A stretch of DNA of 64,000 nt from an uncultured Fretibacterium sp. (GCA_946183145.1 CAMGZM010000001.1:62001-126000), one strand, 5' to 3'. Shown: positions 1 through 9,202, counted from the first letter of the stretch. Numbers and translations: made by a program. Notes: generated by a model from the letters alone, not told the origin.

Positions 1-96
1 GACTCAGTAGCGGATTGCAGCGTCATAAAGTCTGATGATGATGATGAACTGACATCCGCAATACCGTTTGAGGCAGAAGAGAATGAAAATAGCTAG
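1..96 (+). CDS. C-terminal end of an upstream gene (partial)
   Basis: Reading frame 1 is open from the window edge to a TAG at 94-96. It gives a 31-residue acidic tail that includes four consecutive Asp. Its end overlaps the first codons of psd, which fits co-transcription. Too little is present to name the gene. An acidic tail of this kind would suit a small RNA-polymerase-type or regulatory protein, but that is a guess. Confidence 0.45.
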   Translation, partial: DSVADCSVIKSDDDDELTSAIPFEAEENENS

Positions 97-703
97 AGAC
101 GGAATCCCGGTAATAATATTTCTCGCATTATGCGCGGGGGCGTTCGCGTTCATTTCGTGGATTCCCTGCGCTGTGATGTGCGTACTGCTCGCGCTTGTTC
201 TGTGGTTCTTCCGGGATCCTGAGAGGACAGCGAATTGTGAGGACGGGAGCTTCTATTCACCTGCTGACGGAAAAATAGTAGAGATTTCCGAATGCGACCA
301 TGAATTTACCGGCCATGCTGTGAAGGTCGGAATCTTCATGAACATTTTCAGCGTACACGTCAACCGAACACCCTGCACGGGCATAGTCGACTACTTAGAG
401 TACAAACCCGGCAAGAAGATAGCTGCATTTTCCCCGAAAGCCTCAGAGATTAACGAGCGTAATTACGTCGGACTCTCGACTCAATGGGGGCGCGTTATGA
501 TGGTGCAGATTGCTGGGCTTGTGGCAAGAAGAATCGTCTGCAGGCTCAAAAGGGGCGATGTGTTAGAGGCCGGGCAGCGTTACGGAATGATAAAGCTCGG
601 CTCAAGGGTTGATTTATACATGCCAAGTGATACAGTGATACGGGTAAAATCCGGCGAGAATGTGAAGGCCGGAGAAACATTAATAGGAGTGATAAAAGGT
701 TGA
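83..703 (+). CDS. psd: Phosphatidylserine decarboxylase, short (archaeal-type) form
   Basis: Predicted to convert phosphatidylserine to phosphatidylethanolamine at the inner membrane. The N-terminus carries two hydrophobic segments (about residues 8-45). The signature K-L-G-S-R-V-D-L lies near residue 174. In this family the Gly-Ser bond cleaves itself and the Ser becomes the pyruvoyl cofactor, leaving an alpha chain of about 33 residues. About 206 residues is normal for the short Psd class. I chose ATG at 83; an in-frame TTG at 68 would add five residues. It overlaps the preceding partial ORF and abuts pssA, so substrate-producing and substrate-consuming enzymes are encoded together. Confidence 0.93.
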   Translation: MKIARDGIPVIIFLALCAGAFAFISWIPCAVMCVLLALVLWFFRDPERTANCEDGSFYSPADGKIVEISECDHEFTGHAVKVGIFMNIFSVHVNRTPCTGIVDYLEYKPGKKIAAFSPKASEINERNYVGLSTQWGRVMMVQIAGLVARRIVCRLKRGDVLEAGQRYGMIKLGSRVDLYMPSDTVIRVKSGENVKAGETLIGVIKG

Positions 704-753
704 AAGATTTTCTGAGAATAAAGCGTTTAATGTGCTGGAGGAAGAAAAACCCG

Positions 754-1461
754 ATGGAGTTCCGGCACATACTGCCCAACATGGTAACAAGCGGAAATCT
801 TCTCTGCGGACTCTTCTCGCTGATATTGACTCTTCACGGCCGTTATGTTCCTGCGGCGTGGCTTGTGTTCTTTGCGGTGATATTTGACGGTTTTGACGGA
901 AAAGTAGCGCGTATGCTCGGAGGCGGTACACAGTTCGGGCTTGAGTTTGACAGCCTCGCGGATCTCGTAAGTTTCGGCGTTGCTCCGTCAATTCTGCTGT
1001 ATCAGGTTTCAGCAAGAAATCTTCACATTATGGGCGCGGTTATTGCGTGCTTCTTTGCATTATGCGTTGCGCTGAGATTGGCGCGGTTCAACGTTGTGCA
1101 TGTTCCCGGGCCGTTTCAGGGGCTTCCGTGTCCTGCTGGGGGATTGTTCGTGTCATCGTTCGTGATTGCGGGTGTGAATCTTCCTGCGTGGGTCATGGCC
1201 GGGGTTATGGCGTTCACGGGCTTCCTGATGATTTCGAGCATACCCTACGCGAATATGAAGAAGCTGACGAAAAAGACTGCTGACAGTGTGAAGTGCCTCG
1301 TTCTGTTCTCGATGTTCGTGATGTCGTTCGTGTTCCTGAAGAAGGGCGCGCCTTTGTTCCTTTTCGCATTGTACATTGTAAGCGGATTGATTCATTTCGA
1401 CTGGGGTCAATGGATTCTCAAGCCTGAAGCAAGAGACGAAGCAATAGACAGCAAACGCTGA
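754..1461 (+). CDS. pssA: CDP-diacylglycerol--serine O-phosphatidyltransferase
   Basis: Makes phosphatidylserine from CDP-diacylglycerol and serine, supplying Psd encoded just upstream. The CDP-alcohol phosphotransferase motif D-G-x2-A-R-x8-G-x3-D-x3-D is seen at about residues 46-68, starting D-G-F-D-G-K-V-A-R. Several membrane segments follow. The ATG at 754 has GGAGGA 11 bases upstream. A TTG at 700 that overlaps the psd stop (TTGA) and has its own AGGAG is an alternative adding 18 residues. A rho-independent terminator follows, so this is the last gene of the phospholipid operon. Confidence 0.93.
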   Translation: MEFRHILPNMVTSGNLLCGLFSLILTLHGRYVPAAWLVFFAVIFDGFDGKVARMLGGGTQFGLEFDSLADLVSFGVAPSILLYQVSARNLHIMGAVIACFFALCVALRLARFNVVHVPGPFQGLPCPAGGLFVSSFVIAGVNLPAWVMAGVMAFTGFLMISSIPYANMKKLTKKTADSVKCLVLFSMFVMSFVFLKKGAPLFLFALYIVSGLIHFDWGQWILKPEARDEAIDSKR

Positions 1462-1477
1462 AACTTTTTTGACAAGG

Positions 1478-1505
1478 GACTCGCTGTAAAAGGCGGGTCT
1501 TTTTT
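1478..1505 (+). terminator. Rho-independent terminator after pssA
   Basis: Stem GACTCGC (1478-1484) pairs with GCGGGTC (1493-1499) with one G-U pair, followed by six T. It separates the phospholipid genes from the surface-protein transcript. Confidence 0.8.
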
Positions 1506-1520
1506 GTACACTCTTAACTG

Positions 1521-1526
1521 TATAAT
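1521..1526 (+). promoter_or_regulatory. Candidate -10 box for the leader ORF and Ig-repeat protein
   Basis: A perfect TATAAT stands 52 bases before the first start codon of this unit and just after the pssA terminator. No convincing -35 is visible; only T-rich sequence lies at the right distance. Confidence 0.5.
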
Positions 1527-1577
1527 ATGCTCATCGATAATTCCGCAAAAAAAAATTTTCATAAGGAGGCACCAAAC

Positions 1578-1661
1578 ATGAAACGATTCATTTTGTTCAT
1601 GCTGGCATTTGTAATTGTTACGCTGTCAGCATCGGAGGGATTGAAGGAGGTATGCTTATGA
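1578..1661 (+). CDS. 27-residue leader peptide resembling a signal peptide
   Basis: An ATG at 1578 with a strong AAGGAGG (1563-1569) opens a 27-codon frame. The peptide starts M-K-R-F-I-L-F-M-L and has a hydrophobic core, then ends in a short polar tail. Its TGA overlaps the ATG of the large secreted protein in an ATGA junction, so translation is probably coupled. It looks like a second copy of a signal peptide (compare M-K-K-F-I-V-L-M-M downstream). It may be a regulatory leader, a free small peptide, or the relic of a duplicated gene start. Too short for family assignment. Confidence 0.5.
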   Translation: MKRFILFMLAFVIVTLSASEGLKEVCL

Positions 1662-4600
1662 AAAAATTTATCGTGCTTATGATGGCTGTAATTCTTATTG
1701 GCGTTGCGGTTCAGGGAGCGCAGGCATCGTACTGGAACGAGGGCAATTACGGCTACAGCGAAGAGACAGCATATGTCATTGACTCGATATCCGATTTTGT
1801 GGAATTTCAGACCAGAGTCAACAACGGCACTGAGCCAGAAGGTTCATACTACAAGCTGGGTATAAATCTCAACCTAGCAGGAAATTATCCGAAATGGATT
1901 CCAATCGGTACAGAATCCAGCCCATTCAAAGGACACTTCAACGGGAATGGCAAGACAATAACAATGAACACCGAAAAATATCCACAGGAGACATTAACAG
2001 CGAGAGATATAGAATACAATTCTTCCCTATTCGGCTCAATCGAAACAGACAATGATTATGCCGTCAAGGATCTCACAGTCAAAGGTGCAATACAGGGGAG
2101 TTTTCTCGCGGCGGGAATCGTGCTTAGACTGTACGAAGGCTCAATAGAGAACTGCACATTCACAGGAACACTCAGCAGCAGGGGATACAGCGATGTGAGC
2201 AGCGAGAGTTTTTATCACATTGTGGCTTCAGCAGGAGGAATTGCAGGTTACGTTCTGGGAGGCACGATCAAGAATTGCACAGTCAAATCTTCCGAGATAA
2301 CAATACGACCGTATTTCAGCGGCAAATGGTCAATATATCCCGGAGGCGGGAATGTGGGCGGAATTGCGGCAGAATTGAACGGTGGAGCTGTTGAAGGCTG
2401 CCTAGTTTCAGATTCGACAATACAAGCAGCACCGCACGCACCTAAGGATCAAGCTGTCAGCAGCATATATCTCGGCGGGATTGTTGGCCTCCTAAATACA
2501 GGGACTTTGAGAAACAATTTCTCTTATGCTCAAGTTGTGAGTTCACATGCTAACCCTTCTATTGCCAACAAGGACTCTAAATATTGCGCTGGAGGAATAA
2601 TAGGGCAGATTGACAGTTCCAATATTAATGTTGAGTTGAATGTTTACACAGGTGCAGCACACGGAATAGGCTATGATGCTGGAGGAGGTGCGAGCGATGA
2701 ACCAGGCTGTGTGAATGCCGGAAAAATCACGCTCACCATCACAACGGCTTCATTCCCTTCCGGCAACATCGGCGACTATTACAGCGAGACTCTCACAGCT
2801 ACAACGACAGGTGGAACATGGCCGGTAACATGGGCTTTGACTTCCGGGACTCTCCCCGATGGATTCACACTGAACGCTGACGGAACAATCTCAGGTTCAC
2901 CGACAGCAAAAGGCTCGTACAAATTCACGGTCAAAGCGTCTATAGGCTCATCGGGAATCATTTCGGCCACAAAGGAATACACAATCACGATAGCAGACAA
3001 TCAGCCGTCATACTCGCTCACGGTCAAGAATGAATCGCTCTCAAACGGTACTGTCGGAAAAACTTACGAAGAGACTCTCAAAGCCGAGCTTACCGGGGCG
3101 GAGCTTCCTGCTACATGGTCATACACGGGGACTCTTCCTCCCGGACTCACGCTTAACACTTCAGGGACAATTACAGGAACACCGACAGCAGCAGGGACAT
3201 ATACATTCACTGTTACGGCGGTATTCGGAGCGTTCACTGGGACAAAATCTTTCACGGTTGTTATTGCTCAAGCATATATACCCGTAAATCCTCTGTCAAT
3301 CACAACAACTAGCCTTCCTGACGGCACTAAAGGCAAATCATATTCAGTAACTCTCACAGCAACAGGCGATGTGCCTATAACATGGACGTTCTCAGGGCTT
3401 CCCGCAGGACTCACAGCGAGCGCAGAAGGATTCATTTCAGGAACGCCGACAGCCTCCGGGATATTTACCGTAACAGTAACAGCTGCAAACTCAGGAGGAA
3501 CTGACACAAAGACGCTGACTCTCACGGTGAATATTCCAGCACCTGCAGTAACAGCACCGACAATTACAACGGGCGCGAATCTCGGAACGTTCAAGACAGG
3601 CGCGGCAATATCAGCACAACTTCAAGCAACTGGCGACGCTCCTATAACATGGACAGCGGATAATCTTCCTTCAGGGCTTGCGCTCGATGCTTCCGGGCTT
3701 CTCTCAGGGACAATAACGGCAGCAGGGACATATTCATTCACGGTTACTGCAACGAACACAGGGGGAACTGACAGCCGCGAATTTACGCTCACTGTTGAGG
3801 CTCACGCTGTAGCACCATCAATCACGACATCGGAGATTGCCGGCGGCAAAACAGGCTCATCATACACAGCGGCATTCACAGCAGCAGGAACAACCCCGAT
3901 AACGTGGACAGCAAGCGGACTCCCTGAAGGTTTCAGCATGAGCGAGTCAGGCACTCTTTCAGGCATGACAGACACAGCAGGCACATACAACATAACAGTA
4001 ACAGCGTCAAATTCCGCCGGGTCTGACACAAAGAGCTACACTCTCACGATAACAGAAACGATAAAGATAACGCCCCCGTCAATCACAACAGAGGCTCTTC
4101 CCAATGCGACAGAAGGACAGCTTTACAGTGAGCAGATTACGGCAGAAGGAGCTGAAATAACCTGGTCAGTGTCTGGGAGTCTTCCGGCTGGACTCGCGTT
4201 CTCAAAAGACGGAATATTATCAGGAACGCCAGAAACATCAGGGACTTTCAGAGTCACAATTATCGTGAAGAACAAAGCGGGCGTTGACAGCAGAAATTTC
4301 ACGCTCATCATCGACAGCGCAACAGAATCAGGAAAAGCCCCGGTGATTAAGACATCGAAACTTCCTGACGGCTTCATAGGCTGGGAATACAATTATCAGC
4401 TTGAGGCAGAAGGAAGCGTAACATTATGGGAAATTTCTGATCCTGAGAATCTCCCGGCAGATCTTGAGCTTAACGAAACAACAGGCGAGATTACCGGCAA
4501 TATACACACGTCAAAAGCCAAGACATTCAAGTTCAAAGTTACAGCGTACAACAACACTATAGGCTCAAAGACAAAGACTCTCACCATTAAGGTAATCGCA

Positions 4601-5830
4601 AAAGATCCCGGCTTCAAGACTGAGGACATAAAAGCGGCGAAATGGGGCAGCAAATACAGCTTCACGATGCAGCTCTCTAACTTCAAGGCAACAGCATGGA
4701 GCATAATCGGCGATATTCCTGATGGCATAACTTTCGACAAGGGAAAATTCACAGGCAAGCCCCTTGAGGTCGGCGAGTTTGATGTTACGATAACGGCAAG
4801 CAACGGAGCTGTTGACATTGAGGACGATTTCACGCTGAAAGTGAACGGAATAGCCCCCAAGCTGAAAGGCTCCCTGAAATCAGGCAAGGAAAATACATAT
4901 TATGATTGTACGCTCACAGCTACGGGAACAACTCCGATAATCTGGGAGTTCGGCAATGATGACGGAGAAGGAATGCTGCCTGACGGACTGAGCTGGCTTC
5001 AGAGTGATACGGGTGAATCATGCAGGATTTTCGGAACACCTGAGAAAGCGTTTTCACAGAAAGTTATCGTGAAACTTACGAACGGCGACAACGATTCAGA
5101 CTCAATCACAAAGAGCCTCAAACTTACGATAAAGGCCGTAAAGCCTAAGATCAAGACGAGGGCGAAAGATATTCCGGGCGGCAAAGTCGGCGATAATTAC
5201 GATTATCCGATAGAGCTTGACACAAAAGCGACACCGTTTGCGGTTGAATGGAATTACAGCGGAGAAATGCCGGAAGGATTATACTTTGATGAAGGACTGA
5301 TTTACGGAGTGCCTTCAGAAGCAGGAAATTTCCCGATCACAATAACGGTGAACAACGCCAACAACGAAACGATGAAGGCAACACTGAGAATAACTCTCAG
5401 GATAGCGGAAAACAACAGCGCGCTTCCTTCATCAGAGACTCAAATTCCAGAGGAAAAATCAGAGTCATCACGTTCTGAGTTTGAGAATGGAATCGCATAT
5501 CACGATCGCGGAGAAATGAGAGCTGAAATTCTTGCGCGTGCAGCTAATGCGGGTGAAATTATCGCGGCGGTTCTTCCTGCTGTTGAGGTTGAAGAGTGCG
5601 GAATGTATGAGTTCACAGTGTCTCTTGATGCGGCTGTTCCTGAAGGCGGGCTTATGGTCTGGCATTCGTACCCCGGCGGCGAGGATGATTCCAATGACAA
5701 AGACAATGCGATATTCCTTGATGCTGACGGTGAAGTAATCGAAAGAGTTCCGGCTTCTTACAGCGTAACGGTTGCAGCATGGCTTGAACCCGGCATAATC
5801 TATGAGCCAGTCATAACGGTGAAGAGGTAA
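1658..5830 (+). CDS. Large secreted protein with beta-helix region, ten Ig-like (He_PIG) repeats and shared C-terminal module
   Basis: Start ATG 1658 has AAGGAGG 7 bases upstream; the ATG at 1652 is too close to it. A signal peptide covers about residues 1-24, ending near A-Q-A. Residues about 40-330 hold G-G-I-A-G-type repeats with N-C-T/N-C-x turns, typical of parallel beta-helix or GLUG adhesins. Ten putative-Ig repeats of about 80 residues follow (about 350-1250). Each has the pattern P-x-I-T-T..., W-x-x-x-G-x-L-P-x-G-L and G-x-I-S-G-T-P. The last about 110 residues match the end of the LRR/Ig protein at 50266-53214. No sortase motif is seen. Likely a surface adhesin or matrix protein; ligand unknown. 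Confidence 0.85.
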   Translation: MKKFIVLMMAVILIGVAVQGAQASYWNEGNYGYSEETAYVIDSISDFVEFQTRVNNGTEPEGSYYKLGINLNLAGNYPKWIPIGTESSPFKGHFNGNGKTITMNTEKYPQETLTARDIEYNSSLFGSIETDNDYAVKDLTVKGAIQGSFLAAGIVLRLYEGSIENCTFTGTLSSRGYSDVSSESFYHIVASAGGIAGYVLGGTIKNCTVKSSEITIRPYFSGKWSIYPGGGNVGGIAAELNGGAVEGCLVSDSTIQAAPHAPKDQAVSSIYLGGIVGLLNTGTLRNNFSYAQVVSSHANPSIANKDSKYCAGGIIGQIDSSNINVELNVYTGAAHGIGYDAGGGASDEPGCVNAGKITLTITTASFPSGNIGDYYSETLTATTTGGTWPVTWALTSGTLPDGFTLNADGTISGSPTAKGSYKFTVKASIGSSGIISATKEYTITIADNQPSYSLTVKNESLSNGTVGKTYEETLKAELTGAELPATWSYTGTLPPGLTLNTSGTITGTPTAAGTYTFTVTAVFGAFTGTKSFTVVIAQAYIPVNPLSITTTSLPDGTKGKSYSVTLTATGDVPITWTFSGLPAGLTASAEGFISGTPTASGIFTVTVTAANSGGTDTKTLTLTVNIPAPAVTAPTITTGANLGTFKTGAAISAQLQATGDAPITWTADNLPSGLALDASGLLSGTITAAGTYSFTVTATNTGGTDSREFTLTVEAHAVAPSITTSEIAGGKTGSSYTAAFTAAGTTPITWTASGLPEGFSMSESGTLSGMTDTAGTYNITVTASNSAGSDTKSYTLTITETIKITPPSITTEALPNATEGQLYSEQITAEGAEITWSVSGSLPAGLAFSKDGILSGTPETSGTFRVTIIVKNKAGVDSRNFTLIIDSATESGKAPVIKTSKLPDGFIGWEYNYQLEAEGSVTLWEISDPENLPADLELNETTGEITGNIHTSKAKTFKFKVTAYNNTIGSKTKTLTIKVIAKDPGFKTEDIKAAKWGSKYSFTMQLSNFKATAWSIIGDIPDGITFDKGKFTGKPLEVGEFDVTITASNGAVDIEDDFTLKVNGIAPKLKGSLKSGKENTYYDCTLTATGTTPIIWEFGNDDGEGMLPDGLSWLQSDTGESCRIFGTPEKAFSQKVIVKLTNGDNDSDSITKSLKLTIKAVKPKIKTRAKDIPGGKVGDNYDYPIELDTKATPFAVEWNYSGEMPEGLYFDEGLIYGVPSEAGNFPITITVNNANNETMKATLRITLRIAENNSALPSSETQIPEEKSESSRSEFENGIAYHDRGEMRAEILARAANAGEIIAAVLPAVEVEECGMYEFTVSLDAAVPEGGLMVWHSYPGGEDDSNDKDNAIFLDADGEVIERVPASYSVTVAAWLEPGIIYEPVITVKR

Positions 5831-5852
5831 TTTCTGAAAGATTAGATTTTTT

Positions 5853-5886
5853 CTCCCCTTGCGTTTGGTGAGGGGAGTTTTTTTTT
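5853..5886 (+). terminator. Rho-independent terminator after the Ig-repeat protein
   Basis: CTCCCCT (5853-5859) pairs with AGGGGAG (5871-5877), followed by nine T. It sits between this gene and the convergent minus-strand run. Confidence 0.85.
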
Positions 5887-5891
5887 GCGTT

Positions 5892-6131
5892 TTACGGACG
5901 GTAAATTTTCTTGGCGTTCTGTTCTCTTTTTGCTTTTTCCTGACGCTTGTACGCAGTTTCGAGAGCGCGCACAATTTCGCTCCATCGGGTATTCCATGCG
6001 ACTTCGGCCTTGCAGGGATTTTTGCCGGAATCGTCAGAGTCATCGATTCCCTTGGGCTTCTTGTGAAGCGTGAAGCCTTCCCCGTCAAAAGATACGCTTG
6101 AGCCGTCATCGAACGGAATATATACCCTCAT
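5892..6131 (-). CDS. Small hypothetical protein, last gene of the purA-rimI run
   Basis: 79 residues, charged, with a Lys/Arg/Gln-rich helical end. Its ATG overlaps the stop of the acetyltransferase gene (ATGA), which is the main reason to believe it is translated. No family recognised. A longer antisense-frame ORF in the same place has no such support. Confidence 0.6.
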   Translation of the reverse strand: MRVYIPFDDGSSVSFDGEGFTLHKKPKGIDDSDDSGKNPCKAEVAWNTRWSEIVRALETAYKRQEKAKREQNAKKIYRP

Positions 6132-6607
6132 CGCGCATTCCTGAGCCTTAACGGGAGTCCCGCGCTCATGATTATTGCGTCCTCGCCGTTTGAATAGTAG
6201 CCGCGTCTCACAGTCTCGCCAATGAATGACATCTGAGAATACAGAGCTATTGCGCCTGAATTTGACTTCCTGACTTTGAGCTTAAGCCGCCGGAAATTGA
6301 GATAAAGCGCACAGTCGCTCACAGCAACAAGAAGCTGACGGCCGATCCCCATTCGCCTGTGTAGACTCTCAACGACCAACGCCATAAGAAGCCCGGCTCT
6401 TTTCTCGCGTCCCAAAACTGCATAGCCCAAAAGAGGAGCTTCCGCAGTTGTAGCGAAAGCCCCGATATATGTTGTCTCACTGCTTGAGTCTTTCCTGAGA
6501 TCCGAGCGGATTACTTCCTCAGACCATGAGCATGAAGACTCAGCATTTATTCTCAGGATTTCGGGCAGATTCTCAAACGTAAGGAAATCTATTTCAGGCA
6601 CATACAC
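6128..6607 (-). CDS. rimI: GNAT acetyltransferase, RimI-like
   Basis: 159 residues of the GNAT fold. Acetyl-CoA-binding motif A is seen as R-R-M-G-I-G-R-Q-L-L, followed by the RimI-style end N-S-G-A-I-A-L-Y ... R-R-G-Y-Y. RimI enzymes acetylate the N-terminal alanine of ribosomal protein S18 and sometimes other proteins. The start is GTG, 6 bases after purA. It overlaps the next small gene by 4 bases. The substrate cannot be fixed from sequence. Confidence 0.8.
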   Translation of the reverse strand: MYVPEIDFLTFENLPEILRINAESSCSWSEEVIRSDLRKDSSSETTYIGAFATTAEAPLLGYAVLGREKRAGLLMALVVESLHRRMGIGRQLLVAVSDCALYLNFRRLKLKVRKSNSGAIALYSQMSFIGETVRRGYYSNGEDAIIMSAGLPLRLRNAR

Positions 6608-6612
6608 AGATT

Positions 6613-7905
6613 CTACATACCTCTGTTGATTGTCTGGTTTCTGTCAGCACCGACTCCGATTAACGCTACAGGGACGTTTAACGCGCTCTCAATGTATTTC
6701 ACGTAGGCCTGCGCGTTGGCTGGGAGTTCGTCAAAGCTCTTGCAGTTCGTGATGTCGTCATCCCATCCCGGCAATGTCTCGTAGACAGGCTGAATCTCCG
6801 CAAGAGTCCTCGTGTCTGTCGGCCATGATGTGAATCTCGTTCCGTCTTTCTCGTAAGCTGTGCAGACCTTAATACCGCCCATGCCCGTAAGCACGTCAAG
6901 TTTCGTCAGCGCGATAACATTCGCCCCGTTAAGCTCCATAGAGTAGCGCAATGCAGGAACGTCAAGCCATCCGCAGCGTCTCGGCCTTCCTGTTGTTGCT
7001 CCAAACTCGCCGCCGTTTGTGCGTAACTTTTCGCCCATCTCGGTGAAATCTTCTGTCGGGAACGGGCCTTCACCAACGCGAGTCGTGTATGCTTTCACTA
7101 CAGCAATAACCCTCGTTAAGTCATTCGGTGCTAATCCTGTTCCGGTAAAAGCTCCTGCCGCTGATGTTGAAGAGCTTGTTACGTAGGGATATGTCCCGTG
7201 ATCTATGTCGAGCAATGCCGCCTGCGCTCCCTCAAGAAGAATGTGTTTTCCCTCGTCAGCTGCACGGCGCAATAACGCTCTTGTGTCGTCAACGTAAGGT
7301 GCTAAAGCCTCGCCCCATTTCCGCGCGGGTTCGTAAATCTCATCGAATGCTAAAGGCTTCTGATTGTACAGTCTCGTGAAAATCTGGTTCTTCTCGTCAA
7401 GAATGTATGTCAATCTCTCACGCAGAATATCAGCGTCAATCAAATCCTCAACTCTGAGTCCTGAACGTGAATATTTGTCGACGTAGCAGGGGCCTATTCC
7501 GCGTCCTGTCGTGCCAATCTTGCGGCCTTTTCCGCGTGCTTCTTCCTGTAACTTGTCCAGCATTTTGTGATAGGGCATTACGACATGTGCATGGGGACTC
7601 ACAGCGAGCCTTGCGCGGTCCTGACCCTTTGCGAACAATTCGCCAGTTTCCGCTAAGAACTGCTCAGGGTCAAGAACGAGTCCGTTCCCTAATACGCAGA
7701 GTTTTCCCGGGTAAAGCATTCCTGAGGGGAGAAGGTGAAACACTGTCTTCTGTCCGTCAGTTATTACCGTGTGGCCTGCGTTCGCTCCGCCCTGAAAACG
7801 CACAAATACATCGACATCTGAGCCGAGCATGTCGACAACTTTTCCCTTGCCTTCATCGCCCCACTGAGCACCGACAAGCAAATCTACATTCTTTTTCGCA
7901 CTCAA
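6613..7905 (-). CDS. purA: Adenylosuccinate synthetase
   Basis: GTP-dependent conversion of IMP and aspartate to adenylosuccinate, first committed step to AMP. 430 residues, full length. The N-terminal G-A-Q-W-G-D-E-G-K-G-K motif, the G-A-N-A-G-H-T loop and T-T-G-R-P-R-R-C-G-W-L-D are all present. Start is TTG with AAGGAGG 11 bases upstream. Placed between ctpA and rimI in the long minus-strand run. Confidence 0.97.
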   Translation of the reverse strand: MSAKKNVDLLVGAQWGDEGKGKVVDMLGSDVDVFVRFQGGANAGHTVITDGQKTVFHLLPSGMLYPGKLCVLGNGLVLDPEQFLAETGELFAKGQDRARLAVSPHAHVVMPYHKMLDKLQEEARGKGRKIGTTGRGIGPCYVDKYSRSGLRVEDLIDADILRERLTYILDEKNQIFTRLYNQKPLAFDEIYEPARKWGEALAPYVDDTRALLRRAADEGKHILLEGAQAALLDIDHGTYPYVTSSSTSAAGAFTGTGLAPNDLTRVIAVVKAYTTRVGEGPFPTEDFTEMGEKLRTNGGEFGATTGRPRRCGWLDVPALRYSMELNGANVIALTKLDVLTGMGGIKVCTAYEKDGTRFTSWPTDTRTLAEIQPVYETLPGWDDDITNCKSFDELPANAQAYVKYIESALNVPVALIGVGADRNQTINRGM

Positions 7906-7920
7906 AATTTTTAGTCCTCC

Positions 7921-9138
7921 TTAAAATTTTCTGCCGGCAACCGAACGTATTAATCTCTTCACTTCTGTGATTGCCCGCTGTAACTGTTTGTCCTGGGATT
8001 TGTCCCGGTTTGGTTCTCCCTTGACTTCAATATCAGGTGAGAGTCCTACATGATCGATAACCCTTCCCGACGGCGTGTAGTATCTTGCTATTGTTACGTA
8101 TACGCCGCTTCCGTCTGTTAATGGGAATAACGTTTGTACGCTTCCTTTTCCGAAACTTTTCTCGCCGATGAGTTTTGCGCGTCCTCTGTCGTTCAACGCT
8201 CCTGCAACTATTTCGCTTGCGCTTGCGCTTCCTCCGTTGATTAGTACTGTCATGGGGATATTCGTCTGATAATAATTTTTGTCGGCGTAATATTTCTCGT
8301 TTGCGCGTTCCGAGCGTCCTTTTGTCTGAACTATGAGTCCGTCACGCAAAAACATGCTGGAGATTTTCACGCTTGCGTCAAGGAGTCCGCCTCCGTTGTT
8401 CCTCAAGTCAAGAATCAGAGCGCGAATCCCTTTGCGTAACATGTCGCGTACTGCGTTTCGTGATTCGTCTGCTGTGTTGTGCTTGAACTGAGTCAGACGC
8501 AAATAGCCTATATCATCAGAAAGAACTTCATACTTCACACTTTCGAGCTTGATTATTTCCCTCGTAATCTCAAAGTCTAAAAGCTCGTCTTCTCCCTCAC
8601 GTCTTACCCATACAGTAACTTTTGTGTTCGGCTCACCGCGCAATTTCTGTACGACTCTGTCAGATGTCCAGCCTACAACTACCTCATTGTCTACCTTCAC
8701 GATCTGATCTTTCGGCTTGAGTCCGGCACGTTCAGCGGGGGAGTCTTCCATAGGGCTTATCACGAGAATTTGCCCGTCCCTGTCTCCGATGTACATACCG
8801 AGTCCGCCGTATTTGCCTTCAAGCTCTATTTCCTCGTCCTTTAGCTGTGAGGGTGAAACGAATCGCGTATAGGGGTCTTTCCACGCCTCAACCATTCCGC
8901 GAGCCGCGCCGTGAAGCAAATCATCTTCCTTTGCGGGCTTTGTGTCTGCGTCAACTTGATAGCTTTCGATTATGTAGCGCACCTGACGCAAAAGCCACAA
9001 CGAGCGGACGTTGAAAGGTGAGATTCTGTTGAAGTCTGATTCGGAAAAGTCTGCTGACTGTGCTTTGTACCCGTAAAGAAATCCTGCCAACGCAAGAGCC
9101 GTAAACGCAAGAACAAATAATCTCTTGTGCTTTGACAT
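7921..9138 (-). CDS. ctpA: C-terminal processing peptidase, S41 family
   Basis: Periplasmic or envelope serine protease. A signal anchor (F-V-L-A-F-T-A-L-A-L) is followed by a PDZ domain (about residues 90-175) and the S41 core. The catalytic Ser is in G-G-S-A-S-A-S-E and the Lys in G-E-K-S-F-G-K-G. Such proteases often process murein hydrolases or their regulators, which fits a place directly after two EnvC-like genes. ATG 9138 gives a normal signal peptide; a TTG at 9177 would add 13 residues. Confidence 0.92.
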   Translation of the reverse strand: MSKHKRLFVLAFTALALAGFLYGYKAQSADFSESDFNRISPFNVRSLWLLRQVRYIIESYQVDADTKPAKEDDLLHGAARGMVEAWKDPYTRFVSPSQLKDEEIELEGKYGGLGMYIGDRDGQILVISPMEDSPAERAGLKPKDQIVKVDNEVVVGWTSDRVVQKLRGEPNTKVTVWVRREGEDELLDFEITREIIKLESVKYEVLSDDIGYLRLTQFKHNTADESRNAVRDMLRKGIRALILDLRNNGGGLLDASVKISSMFLRDGLIVQTKGRSERANEKYYADKNYYQTNIPMTVLINGGSASASEIVAGALNDRGRAKLIGEKSFGKGSVQTLFPLTDGSGVYVTIARYYTPSGRVIDHVGLSPDIEVKGEPNRDKSQDKQLQRAITEVKRLIRSVAGRKF

Positions 9139-9202
9139 GTTCAATATTTGAATTACACCTGCCTTCTGAGAATGCAAGAATTATACAGCAATCATCAAAT
9201 TT

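Noticed and set aside
4396-4887. Long antisense ORFs within the Ig-repeat region (also 3268-3594 and 4123-4392)
   Set aside because: They mirror the codon bias of the repeats on the other strand. No start signals or known domains.
5468-6109. Minus-strand ORF of 213 codons overlapping the end of the Ig-repeat gene
   Set aside because: Low-complexity basic translation, crosses a terminator, and conflicts with the small gene at 5892-6131 that has an ATGA coupling.
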